Shown: positions 22,271 to 34,860, counted from the stretch's first letter. The stretch: 64,000 nucleotides of DNA from Batillaria attramentaria (GCA_018292915.2 JACVVK020000447.1:23501-87500); one strand, 5' to 3'. The notes: a model not told the origin generated them from the letters alone. Made by a program: numbers and translations.

Positions 22271-23151
22271 GTCAATTCCGTGAACTAAACTTTTGACGTC
22301 AGCCTCTAGCACTGAGATCGTCTGAGGATGCTTGTTCACGTCTTGTAATTTCCCTGTTGGCTTTGTGACTTCTCCGACTGAATTATTTTTCACATGAAAT
22401 CTGGAAGATCTAGAGGGTTGATGAAATGTCGGAAGCAGTGACGATACCTGCAGATTTTGTCTGTGAACCAAACATTTGACGTCAGCCTCAAGCTGCTCGT
22501 CTGTCATGTGATACTTCTTCATATCTTGTGATTTCCTTGTTGTTTCTGTGACTTCCGTGACTGAATTAATTTTGATATAAAATCTGGAAGATCTAGAGAG
22601 CTGATGAAACGTGGACTTAAGTGCCTCGGGTTGTACTTACGAAATTGCAAAATTGGAACTTTTTTGACCAGCGCTTCTCGCAGAAACGTGAAAAATATGT
22701 GTTTATCTAAAAGCTCTGTTATTCTTAATACTAAAGCTATAATAGTGCAGTAGTTCATGTCATATGTGCAGTTGGCATAAGTGACTAAAATACCGGAATG
22801 ATGAATAATTTGAAAGAGTCTTTTCATAGATATTTGGCCTTATATGCAAACAACCCCTACCTCGGAAATATTTTTTTTACACAAAACCAGTCAGAGCTAC
22901 AGAGCTGTAGCACGAATCAAGGCAGTGTGATTGGGTGAACTTCCAAAGTCTAAAAAATGAAGGAATTTGAACAACTTTTTCGAAAAAATTCGTAACATGA
23001 CCGATTTTTTAAAATTGGCGATAACTCTTCTGAAAATGCGGCAGGCTAAAAATCGTGAAAGGTAGCTCTGGAGAAGGTGAATTCCCATTTTATCTCAAAG
23101 TAAAAAGGCCTCCAACGAGGTGGTTTAGGAGATAGTCATCATTACATCCGT

Positions 23152-23217
<66 letters not shown>

Positions 23218-24446
23218 CTCCCGCCAAAAAGAACGCAGCAGCATAGTGTGCACGCAAGGTGTCTATGACGCAGATTTCGTTACGTCACTGTGTGCGTGAA
23301 AGTAAGTTTTGTGTGGAGAAACGTCACAGTCTTGTTTTGTATCACTGAAACTTGCTGCTGCGCGTAGCAAAATCTGCCCCGTCTCATAAAGTTGTTTCTC
23401 TATAGAGAAACAACTTAAAAAGAAGACTCTGCACTCAAGCGCTGTAAACATGAGGGTCAGCATCGACTGCGATGTCGGTTAAGCAATCATTTTAACAACA
23501 ACAACAACAACACCGCAAAACAACCTTCCTAGTGAAAAAAGAAGAAATTATCCAGACAAATTGTTTGACTTCTCTGTAGTTACCAGTTAATTTCAGTTTC
23601 TTACTTATTGTCATTATTCATTTCTCTCCATTAGTTTAGTGATTAAAAGTTGTTTCCTTGTTAGCTTGAATGTTTATCAGTAGACCCACAGTGCGTTTGT
23701 GGTTGTAGTCACCGACGATTTTCTGGAATATTCTTTGGGAAATTTGTTTCTTTGCTAATATTTCCGTGAAATAAAGAAATTCCGGTAAAATCAGCTAGCC
23801 TAACTTGTATTCAGCCATTGGCATTCATATTAATTTGAAAGGTCTGATAAGCCCTAAAATGTGAGTGAAATTGCGAGCCGCAAAACAACCGAAAACATGG
23901 TATCAATGTACCTCCCCGTTAAAATGACGTCAGAATTAATCTACGCTTATTACGTAAACCTTTATGAGAAACTCAAAGGAGGAAAAAATATGAAAGATTT
24001 TCTCATTGAATGACGTCATAAAAAACCCCAACCACAGCAACTAAGAATTAGTTTCACACAAAAAAAAAAAAAAACCAATTCCTTGAATAGGTCCTGCTTC
24101 GTTTCCGAAAAGGTAGAAAATATTTTGCTTCTTTCATTTCGCCGAGCAGAAAATGAAAGACAAGGAAAGACAAAGAACACTAACTCCCGTGGACCTTAGT
24201 TCACAAGGCCGGTAACAACGTTTTCCCTTTGACAGGTGTAAGAAACTGCCTCTACAAAATGTTCTCTCCAAATATCGTTCGTGACTGCAACTCGAAACAC
24301 ATAGGCGGTTTGAAGGTATAAGATCCTTCTTCTCAAACCATAACGTGCTCGCCAGCAGCTTTGCTCAACTTGACCGACTGCGATACACATTTTGCCCAGT
24401 CGAACAGGATCATGTGTTTCTGGACCAGCGGATCCTAGCTCCATCT
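22170..24446. other. Intergenic, simple repeats and unassigned AT-rich DNA
   Basis: (GA)n tracts at about 22,172-22,187 and 22,240-22,265 are followed by three diverged copies of a segment with GTGAACTAAACWTTTGACGT and CAGCCTC (about 22,196-22,580). A (CA)n tract lies at 23,153-23,213. From 22,860 to 23,130 there is TTGGCGATAACTCTTCTGAA-type sequence, loosely similar in wording to the GAGTTATCGCCCTTTT repeats near 63 kb. No gene is recognised. Confidence 0.5.
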
Positions 24447-24700
24447 GGGGCGGTCTGTGGTCTCATGGTTAATACCTCGTCACCAATGCGAGAAGTCAGG
24501 TTCGAGTCCCACTCGGGGCAAAGAACTTTTCCTTATCGTACGTGACACCGTTCATTCGGGCCGATCGTCGGGGGTTCTCTCCGGGTACTCCGCCCCCCCC
24601 CCCCCATGTGCTTCGGAAAGTTTCAGCCCACAAAATTTGTAAATATATGCAATTCTAAAATTCCGAAACTTAAATTGCTGAGCTGACCCTTCGCACCACG
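24447..24700 (+). mobile_element. tRNA-derived SINE (family S2)
   Basis: The tRNA-like head has GGTCTCATGGTTAATACC (A-box region) and CAGGTTCGAGTCCCACTC (B box). The body has GTACGTGACACCGTTCATTC, CTCCGGGTACTCCGCC, TTCGGAAAGTTTCAG and ATTCTAAAATTCCGAAACTT. The tail is AAATTGCTGAGCTGACCC. A second copy on the minus strand at 55,265-55,512 shares head and tail, which establishes a family distinct from S1. Confidence 0.8.
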
Positions 24701-24849
24701 TGAGTGTAATGTGTTCGTGTCCGGTGTGTGAGAGAATGCGTGTGATTCACGTGAGCGTTCGTGTTGGGTTCAGTTCGCGGCGGTTTGAGCCAGTTCAAGA
24801 TACTGGGTAAAACGCCCACACAATACACAATTATTATATTATTATCTAT

Positions 24850-25047
24850 GGACTTGGTGGTTTCTAGGTTAACACAATGCGGACTGACCGCTTTGAAATG
24901 TGCACGAAAGTCATTGCTATGGTCGTGAGTTCGACCCCAGGCTGAGGCCAACCATTTGTGCTGGCTTTTTTCTTGTTGCCGGGTCTTTGATATCACCCAA
25001 ATCTGGTGAGAAAGGACGTTAAACCCTCAAACATCCACCCTCCCAGA
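24850..25047 (+). mobile_element. tRNA-derived SINE (family S1), diverged copy
   Basis: The head is diverged but keeps GTCGTGAGTTCGACCCC (B box). The body is clear: GGCCAACCATTTGTGCTGGC, TTTGATATCACCC, GAGAAAGGACGTTAAACCC and a CATCCACCCTCCC tail. Confidence 0.75.
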
Positions 25048-25206
25048 GGCTCAAGCTTAGAGCAGCGCGGTGCAAGGGAAACAACCGATCATGCACGGAA
25101 GCCACATTGAGGATAGTGGTTGTCTCCCTCGCACCATATCGTGCTGGTATTGTGATGCAAACGAGAGAACGTGTGTCGTTTCTGTGGCACGCAGACGTAA
25201 CTGGTG

Positions 25207-25219
25207 CGTGCGTGCGCGC

Positions 25220-25282
<63 letters not shown>

Positions 25283-25502
25283 ATAAGGCAGTGGTTGCTT
25301 GATGGTGATATTCGTGATAATCCCACAAACTGTTGGCGACTGCAACCCGTATAGTCAGTTACTTTTTTATTTGAAACAAGAAAAAAAAAAGGGGGGGGGG
25401 ACCTTAATGGACTTAGTGGATTGTCTCTTCTCCCCAACCCCCCCCCCCCCCCAAAAAAAAAAAAAAAAATAATAATAATAATAAAATCTTTTAAACATTG
25501 CT
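25207..25502. repeat. (GT)n tract, then poly-A/G/C tracts
   Basis: About 60 nt of (GT)n (25,222-25,279) follow a GCGTGCGTGCG variant stretch. At 25,380-25,475 are A-, G-, C- and A-homopolymer runs plus (AAT)n. A minus-strand AATAAA at about 25,365 could serve the minus-strand receptor copy, but this is uncertain. Confidence 0.85.
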
Positions 25503-25797
25503 CTCTCGTGCGTAGCGACATGTGACGTGAAATAAGAAAACGGGAGAGATGAGACTGGCAAAACACTTATACGACAACATTTGATTCCCGACTTGATTGT
25601 TATATAACCCTCGTGAGCGTGCCAACAGTAACAAATTCAGAGACATTGTGCAGCGACATTATGGGTTAAATTGATGTTGAAGACAACGTGGTCAAGTAAT
25701 ACGACTGATATTCCATACGTCGATACGAATTACTGGACGCAATTGAATTGAGAGCTGAGAGGAAAGAAAGTCATTGAACGGATATCGATGCCAAGCG

Positions 25798-26215
25798 TCA
25801 TGAGGACATAGACATCTCTTCCGTGGTTTTGGACATAGACATCTCTTCCGCGGTTTTTGACATAGACATCTCTTCCGTGGCTTTCGACACAGACATCTCT
25901 CCCGTGGTTTTAGACATAGACATCTCTTCCGCGGTTTTTGACATAGACATCTCTTCCGTGGCTTTGGACACAGACATATCTCCCGTGGTTTTGGACATAG
26001 ACATCATTCCCGTGGTTTTGGACATAGACATCATTCCCGTGGTTTTTGACATAGACATCATTCCCATGGTTTTTGACATCATTCCCGTGATTTTGGACAT
26101 AGACATCTCTTCCGAGACTTTCTACATAGACATCTCTTCCAAGACTTTCTACATAGGCATCTCTTCCGTGACTGTCGACATAGACATCTGTCCTGGGGCC
26201 TTGGACATAGAGGTA
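25798..26215 (-). repeat. 27-bp minisatellite encoding a 9-residue repeat tail
   Basis: About fourteen units of GACATAGACATCTCTTCCGT plus GGTTTTG (27 bp = 9 codons) are present. On the minus strand they read as MSMSKTTEE, MSVSKATEE and MSMSKTAEE in the same frame as the last exon of the adjacent receptor copy. Two units near 26,150 and 26,123 carry TAG in place of a Ser codon. The frame then stays open to 25,798. Confidence 0.85.
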
Positions 26216-29200
26216 GACACTTCTTCCGTGGTTGACTCCTCTGACCTTGCAACACCACATTCCGGTGTCGCTCTTTTCAAGGCCCGTTGCACGCGTTGGA
26301 ACAGCTGTTCCAGATTCTCCTTGGTCCAGCCGCTGATCTCCACGTGAAGTCGTCCCAACATCTTCTGCACGCGTTTCGCTTCCCGCTTCTTCCTGTGTCT
26401 CTCCAGTAGAGTGGCCAGCGTGTAGAGGAACGGGTTGAGGGCCGAGTTGAGCGGCAGCACGAAGATAGCGGACCACACGTTGACCACGCCAGGGATGGGG
26501 GTCCCGCGGGCAGCCAGCAGCCCCATCAGGCCGATCGGGAACCAGCAGCAGAAGTCGCTGAAGATGAGAGATGAGAAAATATTAATTATTCGAATCAGCA
26601 GGGTTGGTAGGACAGCGAATGGGGGCCACACGAAGGGAATATTTCCTCAAGGCGGAATCAAGGCCAATTGGTGGATGAGACAGTTTTGTGGAAACGTGAT
26701 TGAAAGACCGGAATTTTACTTCTGTCGCCTTCCTCCTGTTAACTGTGACTCGCGTTTGTTTGTCGTATGGAGCTGTGTTCTGAAACATCATAAAGAATAT
26801 ACAAGACAAGGCTTGTGCTATGGCAGGCCTCAAAGTAAGTAGCATATAACCGCTGCTTTGTCTCAGGGACGACGAGCGCGTGAGGAAGATGCCGTTAATA
26901 TTGAAGTCTGTACTTTACCGAGGTGGAGGGAAGGGAGTGGGCGTGGGGGTGGAGGTGGGGAGAGAGTGTCGTGGGGCATTCATCAGGTCTACTGATTCTC
27001 TTGTTTCGTGTCGTGGACAGTCTGTATTCACGTTTCATCTGTGTGTCCTAAGGGTGTTGGAAATGACTTCTACTGACGAACGATGGTGCATGCCATGGAC
27101 ATGAAATATTGGTCCACTACCTGAAGACGATGAGGAAGAGGCGGCGGGCGATGGCCAGGTCCTGCTGTCGACGTTGTGTACTGGCAGCCACACGCCCGTT
27201 ACGGATCGCACGGTAGATGAGTAGCTGGCCTGATCCGGTCAGAACGAACAGGCCCAAGTTGAGGACGATGAACACCATGAAGGCGTACTGCTGGCCGGGG
27301 AAGTCCTGCTGGGTGATTGGTAGCGGCAGACAGATTCCGGTTTGGCCGTAAAATTCCCAGTGATCTGTGAAAGGCAGCAGTGGAACCACGGCAAGAACCG
27401 CCCCCACGAGTTAAACTCCGACGCAGGCGACGATGATGTGACGGCGTGTGAGGTGAAGGTGCGGTTTGAGCGGAAACTGCAGCATTAACACGCGATCCAA
27501 GGTGATGAGGCAGACCAGTAGGGCCGACACCTCGCACGACATCAGCGCCAGGAAGCCAGCCGCTTGACACACTGCACTGTGAATCCACGCCTCGTGTTCC
27601 CAAACATACCGTCCCCTGTAAGCGACGTCCGCTGAGCCGATCATCGCGAGGTAGACGCCCATTAAGAAGTCGGACAAACACAGGTTGGCCACCAGCACGC
27701 GGAACCCTGGGGACGTACCGGCCGACTCCAGGAACAGTCTGTAGACGAACACCCCGACATTGCCAGTGAGTGCTAGAGCGGACTGCGTCCACAGGAACCC
27801 GCGGAAGAAATCTGAACGAAGCAGATCGTCACACGAGGACAGTTCATCCTGAGGCTCGTAACACGTTGTCTTGGCGTTGGGATAGTGGTGAAAAAACGAG
27901 CAGCACAGCTTCGGGTCGTCAGCGTAAAGACTTTCTAGCAACCCCAAGCCATCAAACATGCCCTTGTTCACTTGTCCGATACGGTTTCGTCTCAGGTCAA
28001 GACTGGTTAGAGTTGTCAGGCCGGTGAACGTTGCTGGGGAGATGAAAGCGACACCTGTGTTCTGAACGGTCAATGAACGTAGACGGCGTATGCGCATGTT
28101 CTGCAAGAAGCTAACGAAGCCTGCATCCAGGTGTGAAAACAGCGGGTTATGAGAGAGATTCGGGTGGGTCAGTTTGAACATCCACCGGATGTTGATGGAA
28201 GTGAGGTCGGTCAGATGGTTGAAGCTCAGGTCAAGCACCGTCACGTGGTGCATGTCATCGAGACTTGAGACGTTGTGCAGGCCACACGAGGACAGGCTGA
28301 GAAACTGAAGGTACCACACGTGTCGCAGGTCACCAAGCCAGGTCTGGGACACGACCACGCCGCTCATGTCCACGTAACGTGCCCAGTGCGGAATCTCTCC
28401 ACCAAGGCCCCGACACGTTAGAGCAAGACCTTTACAAGAGCACTCCGGCGGGCAGACAAGGTCACAGTACCGCTCATCGTCCTTCAGAGGACACTGAGGA
28501 ACGCCGTCACAGAGGTGGACGTTGTGGAGACAGATCTCGTGACCATAGCAACGGTAATACCCAGGACAAAACAGACTTTTTAAAAGGTCACCATCGGCGT
28601 CGTTGTCTTTAAGCGGACAGTCCGTCAGTCCGTTATTCACAAGGTAGACAGGAATACACAGACCCGGTTCACACTGGAAATACGCTTCAGGACAAGGCTG
28701 GTTGTCGGCTTGGGGTGTGAACTCTGCCATTCCGTACCCGTCCATGTCAATGCGGACACCCTGCGGTCTGGACAACAAGAAGTTCATTGGCTCGTGCTTT
28801 GGATCTGGGATGCCTTCGTTTCCGTTTTCAGCTCGCGGACATAAATTACCCAGGGTAGAGTAGTTGAGTGGTAGACAGCCTACCCAGTCACAGAGCACAG
28901 TACCCGTCTTACACTCGATGCAGCCCTCTTCGTCTGTTCCGTCGTGACAGTGAGGAATACCGTCACAAACGTCTTCTGAAGCGATGACCTCAGGCGTGCG
29001 TTGACATTTGAAAGAAGCGTCAGACAACAATGCCACGTCATCGCACTTCTCTTCGTCAGTGCCGTCTCCGCAGTCATCGTGAGCATCACACGTAAGACTG
29101 TAGTCAACCAACGCCCCGTTACGGCATTCAAATTTGGGAATATCTTTCATCGTATCGGGAATTCCCGGTTCCGACTGAGACAAACTATCAGAGGCATCAG

Positions 29201-31014
29201 AAACTTCTGGCATCACGACGTGTCGAGGACACGAGTGGAACACGTGCGTGTAACTGCCATCGGAGCATTGGTTTGTGGGAAACTTGTCGGGGACTTGGTT
29301 TGCCCGGCTAAGTTGTAGTCGCCTGCGCGTGGCGGGTTGCTGGTGAGTCGAGGAACACACGAACGGGGAGTGCTGTTCCTGGGAGCACGACACAGGCTGG
29401 AGGTGAAGGTGAGGCTTGGTGCGGAGAATCCCGCACTCCAACCTGAGGTCGTCTGCTCGTGGATCGGGCTGCCCGTAGATGACGAGGTGGGAGGAACCGT
29501 GTCCAGACACTCCCCACTGCCACAGGAAACGATAGAGATGCTCCGTCCCCGGGACCACGGCCTTCACCCTCGACACGTCTACAATCACCTCCTCGTGCCC
29601 GTTCAGTGACGTCACTCGCAGGACGAGCTGCATGAGTTCCGGGTCTTGTGGTGACAGGAGTTTGTAGTGGTAAGGGTGCTTACATCTGCGTCCTGCCTCT
29701 GCCGGGGAGATGGGATGGAGCGGGAATTGAAATCTGAGGCAGTTGTCATCAAAAGTCACGCTGCCCTTCTCGCAGTCTCCGTTGTAATGGCAGTGGAAGT
29801 CCTCCTCGTCTTCTCCGCCGTCACACTGTCTGACCAAGTCACAGCGCCAGGCTGACGGAATCTCATGTGGCGGAGAACAGTTGTAACGGCCGTTCGTCAA
29901 CTGTGAAATATCAAAATTAGCAGCCAGGTTCATTTATAAGATAAGATAAGATAATATAAGATAAGATAAGATAAGACCATTGTACGGACAATTTTATCTG
30001 ACTGTATATACTGAGTATGATGGTATTATATATATATACAGTACCATGGCATTACATCAATAAGTATGTCAGTTTGTATCATTGAACGCCCAGTGGCTGC
30101 GGGCTGTTGCCACCATCACATGTATACATGTTTGACTACTGCTGTACTTGCCCCCCCCCCCCCCCCAAAAAAAAAAAAATAAATAAATAAATAAATAAAT
30201 AAAATAAATAAATAAATAAAAAAAATAAAATAATAATAATAATAAAATTTTTAAAAAAGAAGATAAGATAAGACGGTAATCCCAACGAGACGAGACGAGA
30301 CGGATGAGATGAAATAAAATTAGATATTACACTTTCTTGCGTTAAGCCAATATTTTTTTTTTCTGCTATTGGTAATTCTTTATGGCCTGCCAGCTACTGT
30401 TGTTGACTGCAAACTGAATGTAGAAAAAAAAAGACGATTTGCCCGGAAAATCTTCTGCATTTTGTTTGTTCATTTTCCGGGCAAAGACATAACTAACATT
30501 TATTGACCTCAAGATTTTTCCAACCACAGACATTAATTGCAAACCGCAGGATGGACATTCATTTTTGTTTTGTTTTGCATGTATACATGACGTCCTTCTA
30601 CTGCTAAGTTTTAGATTACTAACAAAACTCACTGCTAAGTTTTCGAATACTAACAAAACTCACTGCTAAGTTTTAGAATACTGAAAAAAACTCACTGCTA
30701 AGTTTTAGAATACTGACAAAACTCACCTGGGTTAGTTCCAGCCCTCCGTAATCGAAACTGGTTTCAAAGTCATCAGGAACACCTGCTTCTGAAACTGTGC
30801 TGCGATTGGCCGCTAAGTCACGTGATAAGTCTTGGTCACGTGGCAAAAGTCCATCGACAGACGTAGACGTTTGCTCATCAGGCGTCCCCGGACCCTGTCT
30901 GTCTGTAACGGACTCTGGGAACGTTTTGGCAGAGGTATCACCCACTTTTCGTTTTGCTTCGATTCCCGAAAATATGATTATCACAAAAAGAAGCTGCGCT
31001 TTTTTCTTAACCAT
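26149..31014 (-). pseudogene. GRL101-like receptor paralogue, three exons, TAA in TM4
   Basis: Exon 1 (31,014-30,727) has a signal peptide (MVKKKAQLLFVIIIFSG) and a Ser/Thr-rich linker. Its donor is CCAG/GTGAGT, phase 0. Exon 2 (29,900-27,121) starts after TTTCACAG. Exon 3 starts at 26,557 after CATCTTCAG (intron phase 2, GTAGTG donor). Spliced residues: LDLa 100-134; C-type-lectin-like 137-280; LDLa 353-382, 393-423, 504-535 and 543-575; LRR cap 578-595; LRRs 600-765; seven-helix domain from about 797. The TAA at 27,413-27,411 is codon 926. It aligns without gaps from the LDR motif to W1738 of the plus-strand paralogue, the conserved TM4 tryptophan. After it the frame continues normally through FYGQTGICLPLPIT and NPFLY to a TAG at 26,149. 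One module only, and no CUB-like domain. As sequenced it cannot make a complete receptor. A sequencing error or a null allele is possible, because the rest of the frame is intact. Confidence 0.82.
29935..30320. repeat. Intronic simple repeats (GATAA, AATA, poly-C/A)
   Basis: Runs of ATAAGATAAG (about 29,938-29,975 and 30,262-30,272), an AT run (30,029-30,039), poly-C/poly-A (30,150-30,179), (AAAT)n to about 30,250 and (GAGAC)n at about 30,287. All lie in intron 1 of the minus-strand receptor copy. Confidence 0.85.
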
Positions 31015-32130
31015 TATTGGTTTGCGGGAGCTAGGCAACAGACAGACGTCGTGTGCTCTCCCAACAAGTCAGCGCTTGTGAAACTACAGTGATACAGAAG
31101 TTTCTCTCGGTGACAAAAGTACACTATATGCCGTGATGCCTATTGCTTCGTGCACGCTAAATACTGCAATCCCTCATCATCTACAGACTTCTAAGACCGC
31201 TCTGAGCCTAATTTCGTAACGTGACTTTTGCCGTTTGGCTTCGGTTGCATGCTGCCGCGCGGCTCTCGCACACTATTGGTTAACGCGAGTGGACATCTCG
31301 TGATATGACAAGATTGTACGAGGGAGGGCTACTCAAAAAGCACTGCCACTTGGAAAGACCGATCCAAGTGTAATTGTTTTTAAGCAGGTTCAGTGCGTGA
31401 CACATCGCAAACAAACTTCAATACAAACTTGAGAACATTACAAGCTGCAACGCCGTATGTTATGCTCAATAGGGAACACACATTGGCAATGGCAGCTGGC
31501 GATAATCATTATTATGTTTAGAACTGATTGAAAAGCAGAGAGAGAGAGAGAGAGAGAGAATGGATGAATGAATGAATAATGAATGAATTCTCTTTATTTT
31601 ACAACGACGAAAGTATTAAGCACATGTGCTTGTCTCACAACTTGTCCTTGCTACCAAAAAAAAATCTACTAAAATAGAAAGAAAAACACAGTTAAACAAA
31701 AGACCAAAAGACACACAATGCAAAAGCTATAACAACACCAGAATAGCTAACATACCTTACATAGACAGGTAACTAACACGGAACACAGACATTATGGGAT
31801 AATGCATAGCATAGAAACATACTAAAAGCAAAAGAGATAATATGGCAGAGAGAGAGAGAGAGAGAGAAAATACGAACACGAATGGTTTATCGTTAGACCA
31901 CATAGGTCCTTAATAATTGATGGTGGTGAGAGGGGGGGGAGGGGTGTTCAATCGTCAAGTCAGTCAACCGAGATATCCGTATACTGAAATTCAGTGATGC
32001 ATGAAACACGGCAACACATGTTTGGAAGTGTCAAACTGAATTCAGTATGAACGAGAGAGTCAAGTGGCAGTTCGAGTCAGGAGGATCTGTCAGTTTCTGA
32101 ACCACGGAACACACGAATCCATCAGCAAAC
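31015..32130. other. Intergenic region upstream of the minus-strand receptor copy
   Basis: This should hold the promoter of the minus-strand receptor copy, but no convincing TATA element was identified. There are (GA)n tracts at about 31,539-31,558 and 31,849-31,866, and the tetramer run AATGAATGAATG at 31,560-31,590. No coding region is recognised. Confidence 0.4.
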
Positions 32131-32131
32131 T

Positions 32132-32490
32132 TCAGCCCAACAGATAAATGATCATAGACTTAATGGAGTGCAGTCGCTGCAGAGCTCGAGCGCGTTTGTC
32201 TCCGAATTTCTCACGGTTGGCTGGTGCCCCTTGCGATATGCTGTCCAGGATAGTGACGTCACGTGGTGGCAAACGTTTTGCTCCTTGTATCACAACCAGT
32301 AAGCGTTGTCTGATACACAACTGTAGACAAGAACAATGTCATCAGACTCACACATCAAGCGCTCACACTGCTGCCCGTCATCAACAACAACTTTACGGAA
32401 TGCGTCATTTCTCCGTCCATCTTTCAAACGGTGCTGCAGCGCCTTGCCAGTCATTTCCTCCACATACTGCAACACTTCGTCACTTCTTCT
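32132..32490 (-). pseudogene. Coding-like segment of unknown function, apparently frame-disrupted
   Basis: One frame gives DEVLQYVEEMTGKALQHRLK and then KVVVDDGQQCERLMCESDD before stopping (about 32,290). A second frame, overlapping by about 30 nt, gives QGAKRLPPRDVTILDS and REKFGDKRARALQRLHSIKS and stops at 32,132. Both look more protein-like than the surroundings. A splice acceptor (TGTTCTTGTCTACAG) and a donor-like GTGAGT lie at the overlap but only 31 nt apart, too short for an intron. It may be a frameshifted pseudogene, an alternatively spliced exon, or chance. The family is not recognised. A SINE lies directly upstream. Confidence 0.25.
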
Positions 32491-32717
32491 TTTTTTTCTT
32501 CTTTTTTTTAAAAACAATTTTGATGGGGGAGGAAAGCCGGATAACCCGTAGAGAAATCCCCGATGAGCAGCCCGGTAGCCAGGAAAAACCGGTACCACAT
32601 ATCACAAGCTCGACCTGGGCTCGAACCCACGCTTCATCGCCATGACATTGGTGACGGCCGTTCAGTAGCGCAGCGGCTAAATCCGACACGCTGCCTATTA
32701 GACCACCGCTCACCCCC
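32490..32717 (-). mobile_element. tRNA-derived SINE (family S3) with A-rich tail
   Basis: On the minus strand, GGGGGTGAGCGGTGGTCTAA opens a tRNA-like head, and GTGGGTTCGAGCCCAGG is a clear B box. A unique body with GGTTTTTCCTGGCTACCGG and ATTTCTCTACGGGTTATCCG leads to an A-rich AAAAAAAAGAAG tail near 32,500. Only one copy was seen here, so the family assignment is provisional. Confidence 0.6.
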
Positions 32718-32811
32718 GGGGTAGTTTTGTAGCAGGGTAGTTTCTGGGCGTATAATTATCTAATTAAGACTGACAGTTGCTTCGTTCTGGTGTCATTTGT
32801 GTCCTCAACTG

Positions 32812-32923
32812 AGCCGGCGGAGCCAAATATTTTTTGCTGGCCTTTTTTGTCGTCGCCGTCTTTGATATCACCATACGTGGTGGAAAAGGACGTTATACTC
32901 CCAAACACCCACCCCACCCACCC
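32812..32923 (+). mobile_element. SINE S1 fragment (body and tail)
   Basis: GAGCCAAATATTTTTTGCTG, TCTTTGATATCACC, GTGGTGGAAAAGGACGTTA and CAAACACCCACCCC are diagnostic of the S1 body. The tRNA head is missing. Confidence 0.8.
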
Positions 32924-33039
32924 TGAACTAATCTGCAAGACTTTTGCAAGGTACCTCGCGTCAACTGAGAAACGAGAGTGCAACAGAACCATACCAACTA
33001 CCATGACGCACGAGTGACCGATAGTTTGTGTAGAGACGT

Positions 33040-33208
33040 GGGGGAATCCATTATTGATAATACATGTACCACCAAGTCTCGTTAGTTTTCAAATGGTCGT
33101 AGCAAACCATTGGCGAGATAATATGGGGGTATGCATTATTGATTATACTGTACCATCAAGTGACAGTAGTTTCCAAATCAGTGGCCCTAGCCAATCATTA
33201 GCGAGACT
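33040..33208. repeat. Two diverged ~84-bp tandem units
   Basis: Unit 1 (GGGGGAATCCATTATTGATA ... CCATTGGCGAGA) and unit 2 (GGGGGTATGCATTATTGATT ... TCATTAGCGAGA) align along their whole length. No coding content. Confidence 0.75.
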
Positions 33209-34212
33209 GGGAGGTGACGTCACTCTGCTTTGGGTGTCAGCACGTGTGTTTGCCGTGTTAAAGATACACGAGTTAGAAATAGTCTCCAGGCTTCACCACA
33301 CTGAAGCCTCAATACACTTGGTAGTTGGTACACAACAACGTTGTGGAAACATTTCGTCGAATGCGATTAACCCGTGCTTAGAAAACAGTCACTTGTATCA
33401 AAATGTAGCAGGGCAGACCACCTGAACCATCGCGTCGCCGGTAATGTTGAAGCGGAGACGCTGGCTGAGCTGGTCTATTTATAGAAACATTCACGGCCAT
33501 AATCACCGATACAAAAGAAACACCGTGCATCCAAAGAAAATGCTCTCTAAAAATAGACGACTCCAGTCGGCATCACTGAGTGGGGCGAGGCCTAAACCCC
33601 GCCCCTTCACTGTACCGTGTATTGGTAAACACAGTACGTGCATGACGTCATTGTATGGGAAAAGGGGTGATTTCAAGATGAAAGAGACTGACGTAATGGT
33701 CTTTTTGCTTCAAATGACAATGGACTTACCGCTTTTTTTCCGTGCTTCAGTCAAATCAAACTTCCTACACGTGCTTCCCTCGCTGTAGAGTCTGGCAAAA
33801 GGTTTGCCTGACCATGCCATATGTTGTGCTTATTATACCGCGGGACGCGACTGGCTGAATTCTGGGGGCTCGGCCCTTTTGATTGACAAGAGTGGCGCCG
33901 TCAATTGTTAGAATCAGCCAACTTAACAAGCCGATCTTCAAGTGGAGAATCGCCTCTTTCGACAAACAACCTTAAAGCTTCGGCGTAAGCGGCAATAAGC
34001 GTATGGTATTTTTAAAGATTCATGGGTAAGACATAGTTGCCGCGGAGTTCACAGACTGACTAGCGCACATTACTATGACACGAAGCACCAGCACCATCAA
34101 TTATGAAAACTGCTGACAAGAGCAAAATCATGCATCAGTTATCTCGCCGCTCCGTGAGCCTGGACAGAAATGTGCTACGATGCCCTGCCCTTCGCAAAGC
34201 GGTCAGACTGTA
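33209..34212. other. Intergenic, no feature recognised
   Basis: Unique-looking DNA with only short open frames in both strands and no domain or RNA motif that I recognise. Confidence 0.4.
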
Positions 34213-34258
<46 letters not shown>

Positions 34259-34296
34259 CCCTTGCACACATACTGATACACACACACACACACCTT

Positions 34297-34352
<56 letters not shown>

Positions 34353-34473
34353 CTTGAACACACACACACACACACACACACCTTGCACACACAGACACAC
34401 ACACACCTTGCACACACACACACACACACATGACACTGTCACACACACACAGACACACACACACACACATCTT

Positions 34474-34508
<35 letters not shown>

Positions 34509-34692
34509 ACACTGTCACACATACACACACACACACACACATCACACTGTCACACACACACACACACATGACACTGTCACACACACACACACACACATGA
34601 CACTGTTACACACACACACACACATGACACTGTCACACACATACACACACACACATGACACTGTCACACACACACACACACACATGACACTG

Positions 34693-34739
<47 letters not shown>

Positions 34740-34825
34740 ACACTGTCACACACACACACCTTACACACACACCTTGCACACACACATACACACACACCTT
34801 GCACACACACACACACATGACACTG

Positions 34826-34860
<35 letters not shown>

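Noticed and set aside
25823..26347. Plus-strand frame of repeated DIDISS/VVLDIDI units
   Set aside because: It is the shadow of the minus-strand 27-bp tail repeat, which is in frame with a receptor exon on the other strand.
27199..27792. Minus-strand 197-codon frame overlapping the receptor
   Set aside because: It is an Arg/Pro-rich alternate-frame shadow of the 7TM exon, with no similarity to anything expected.
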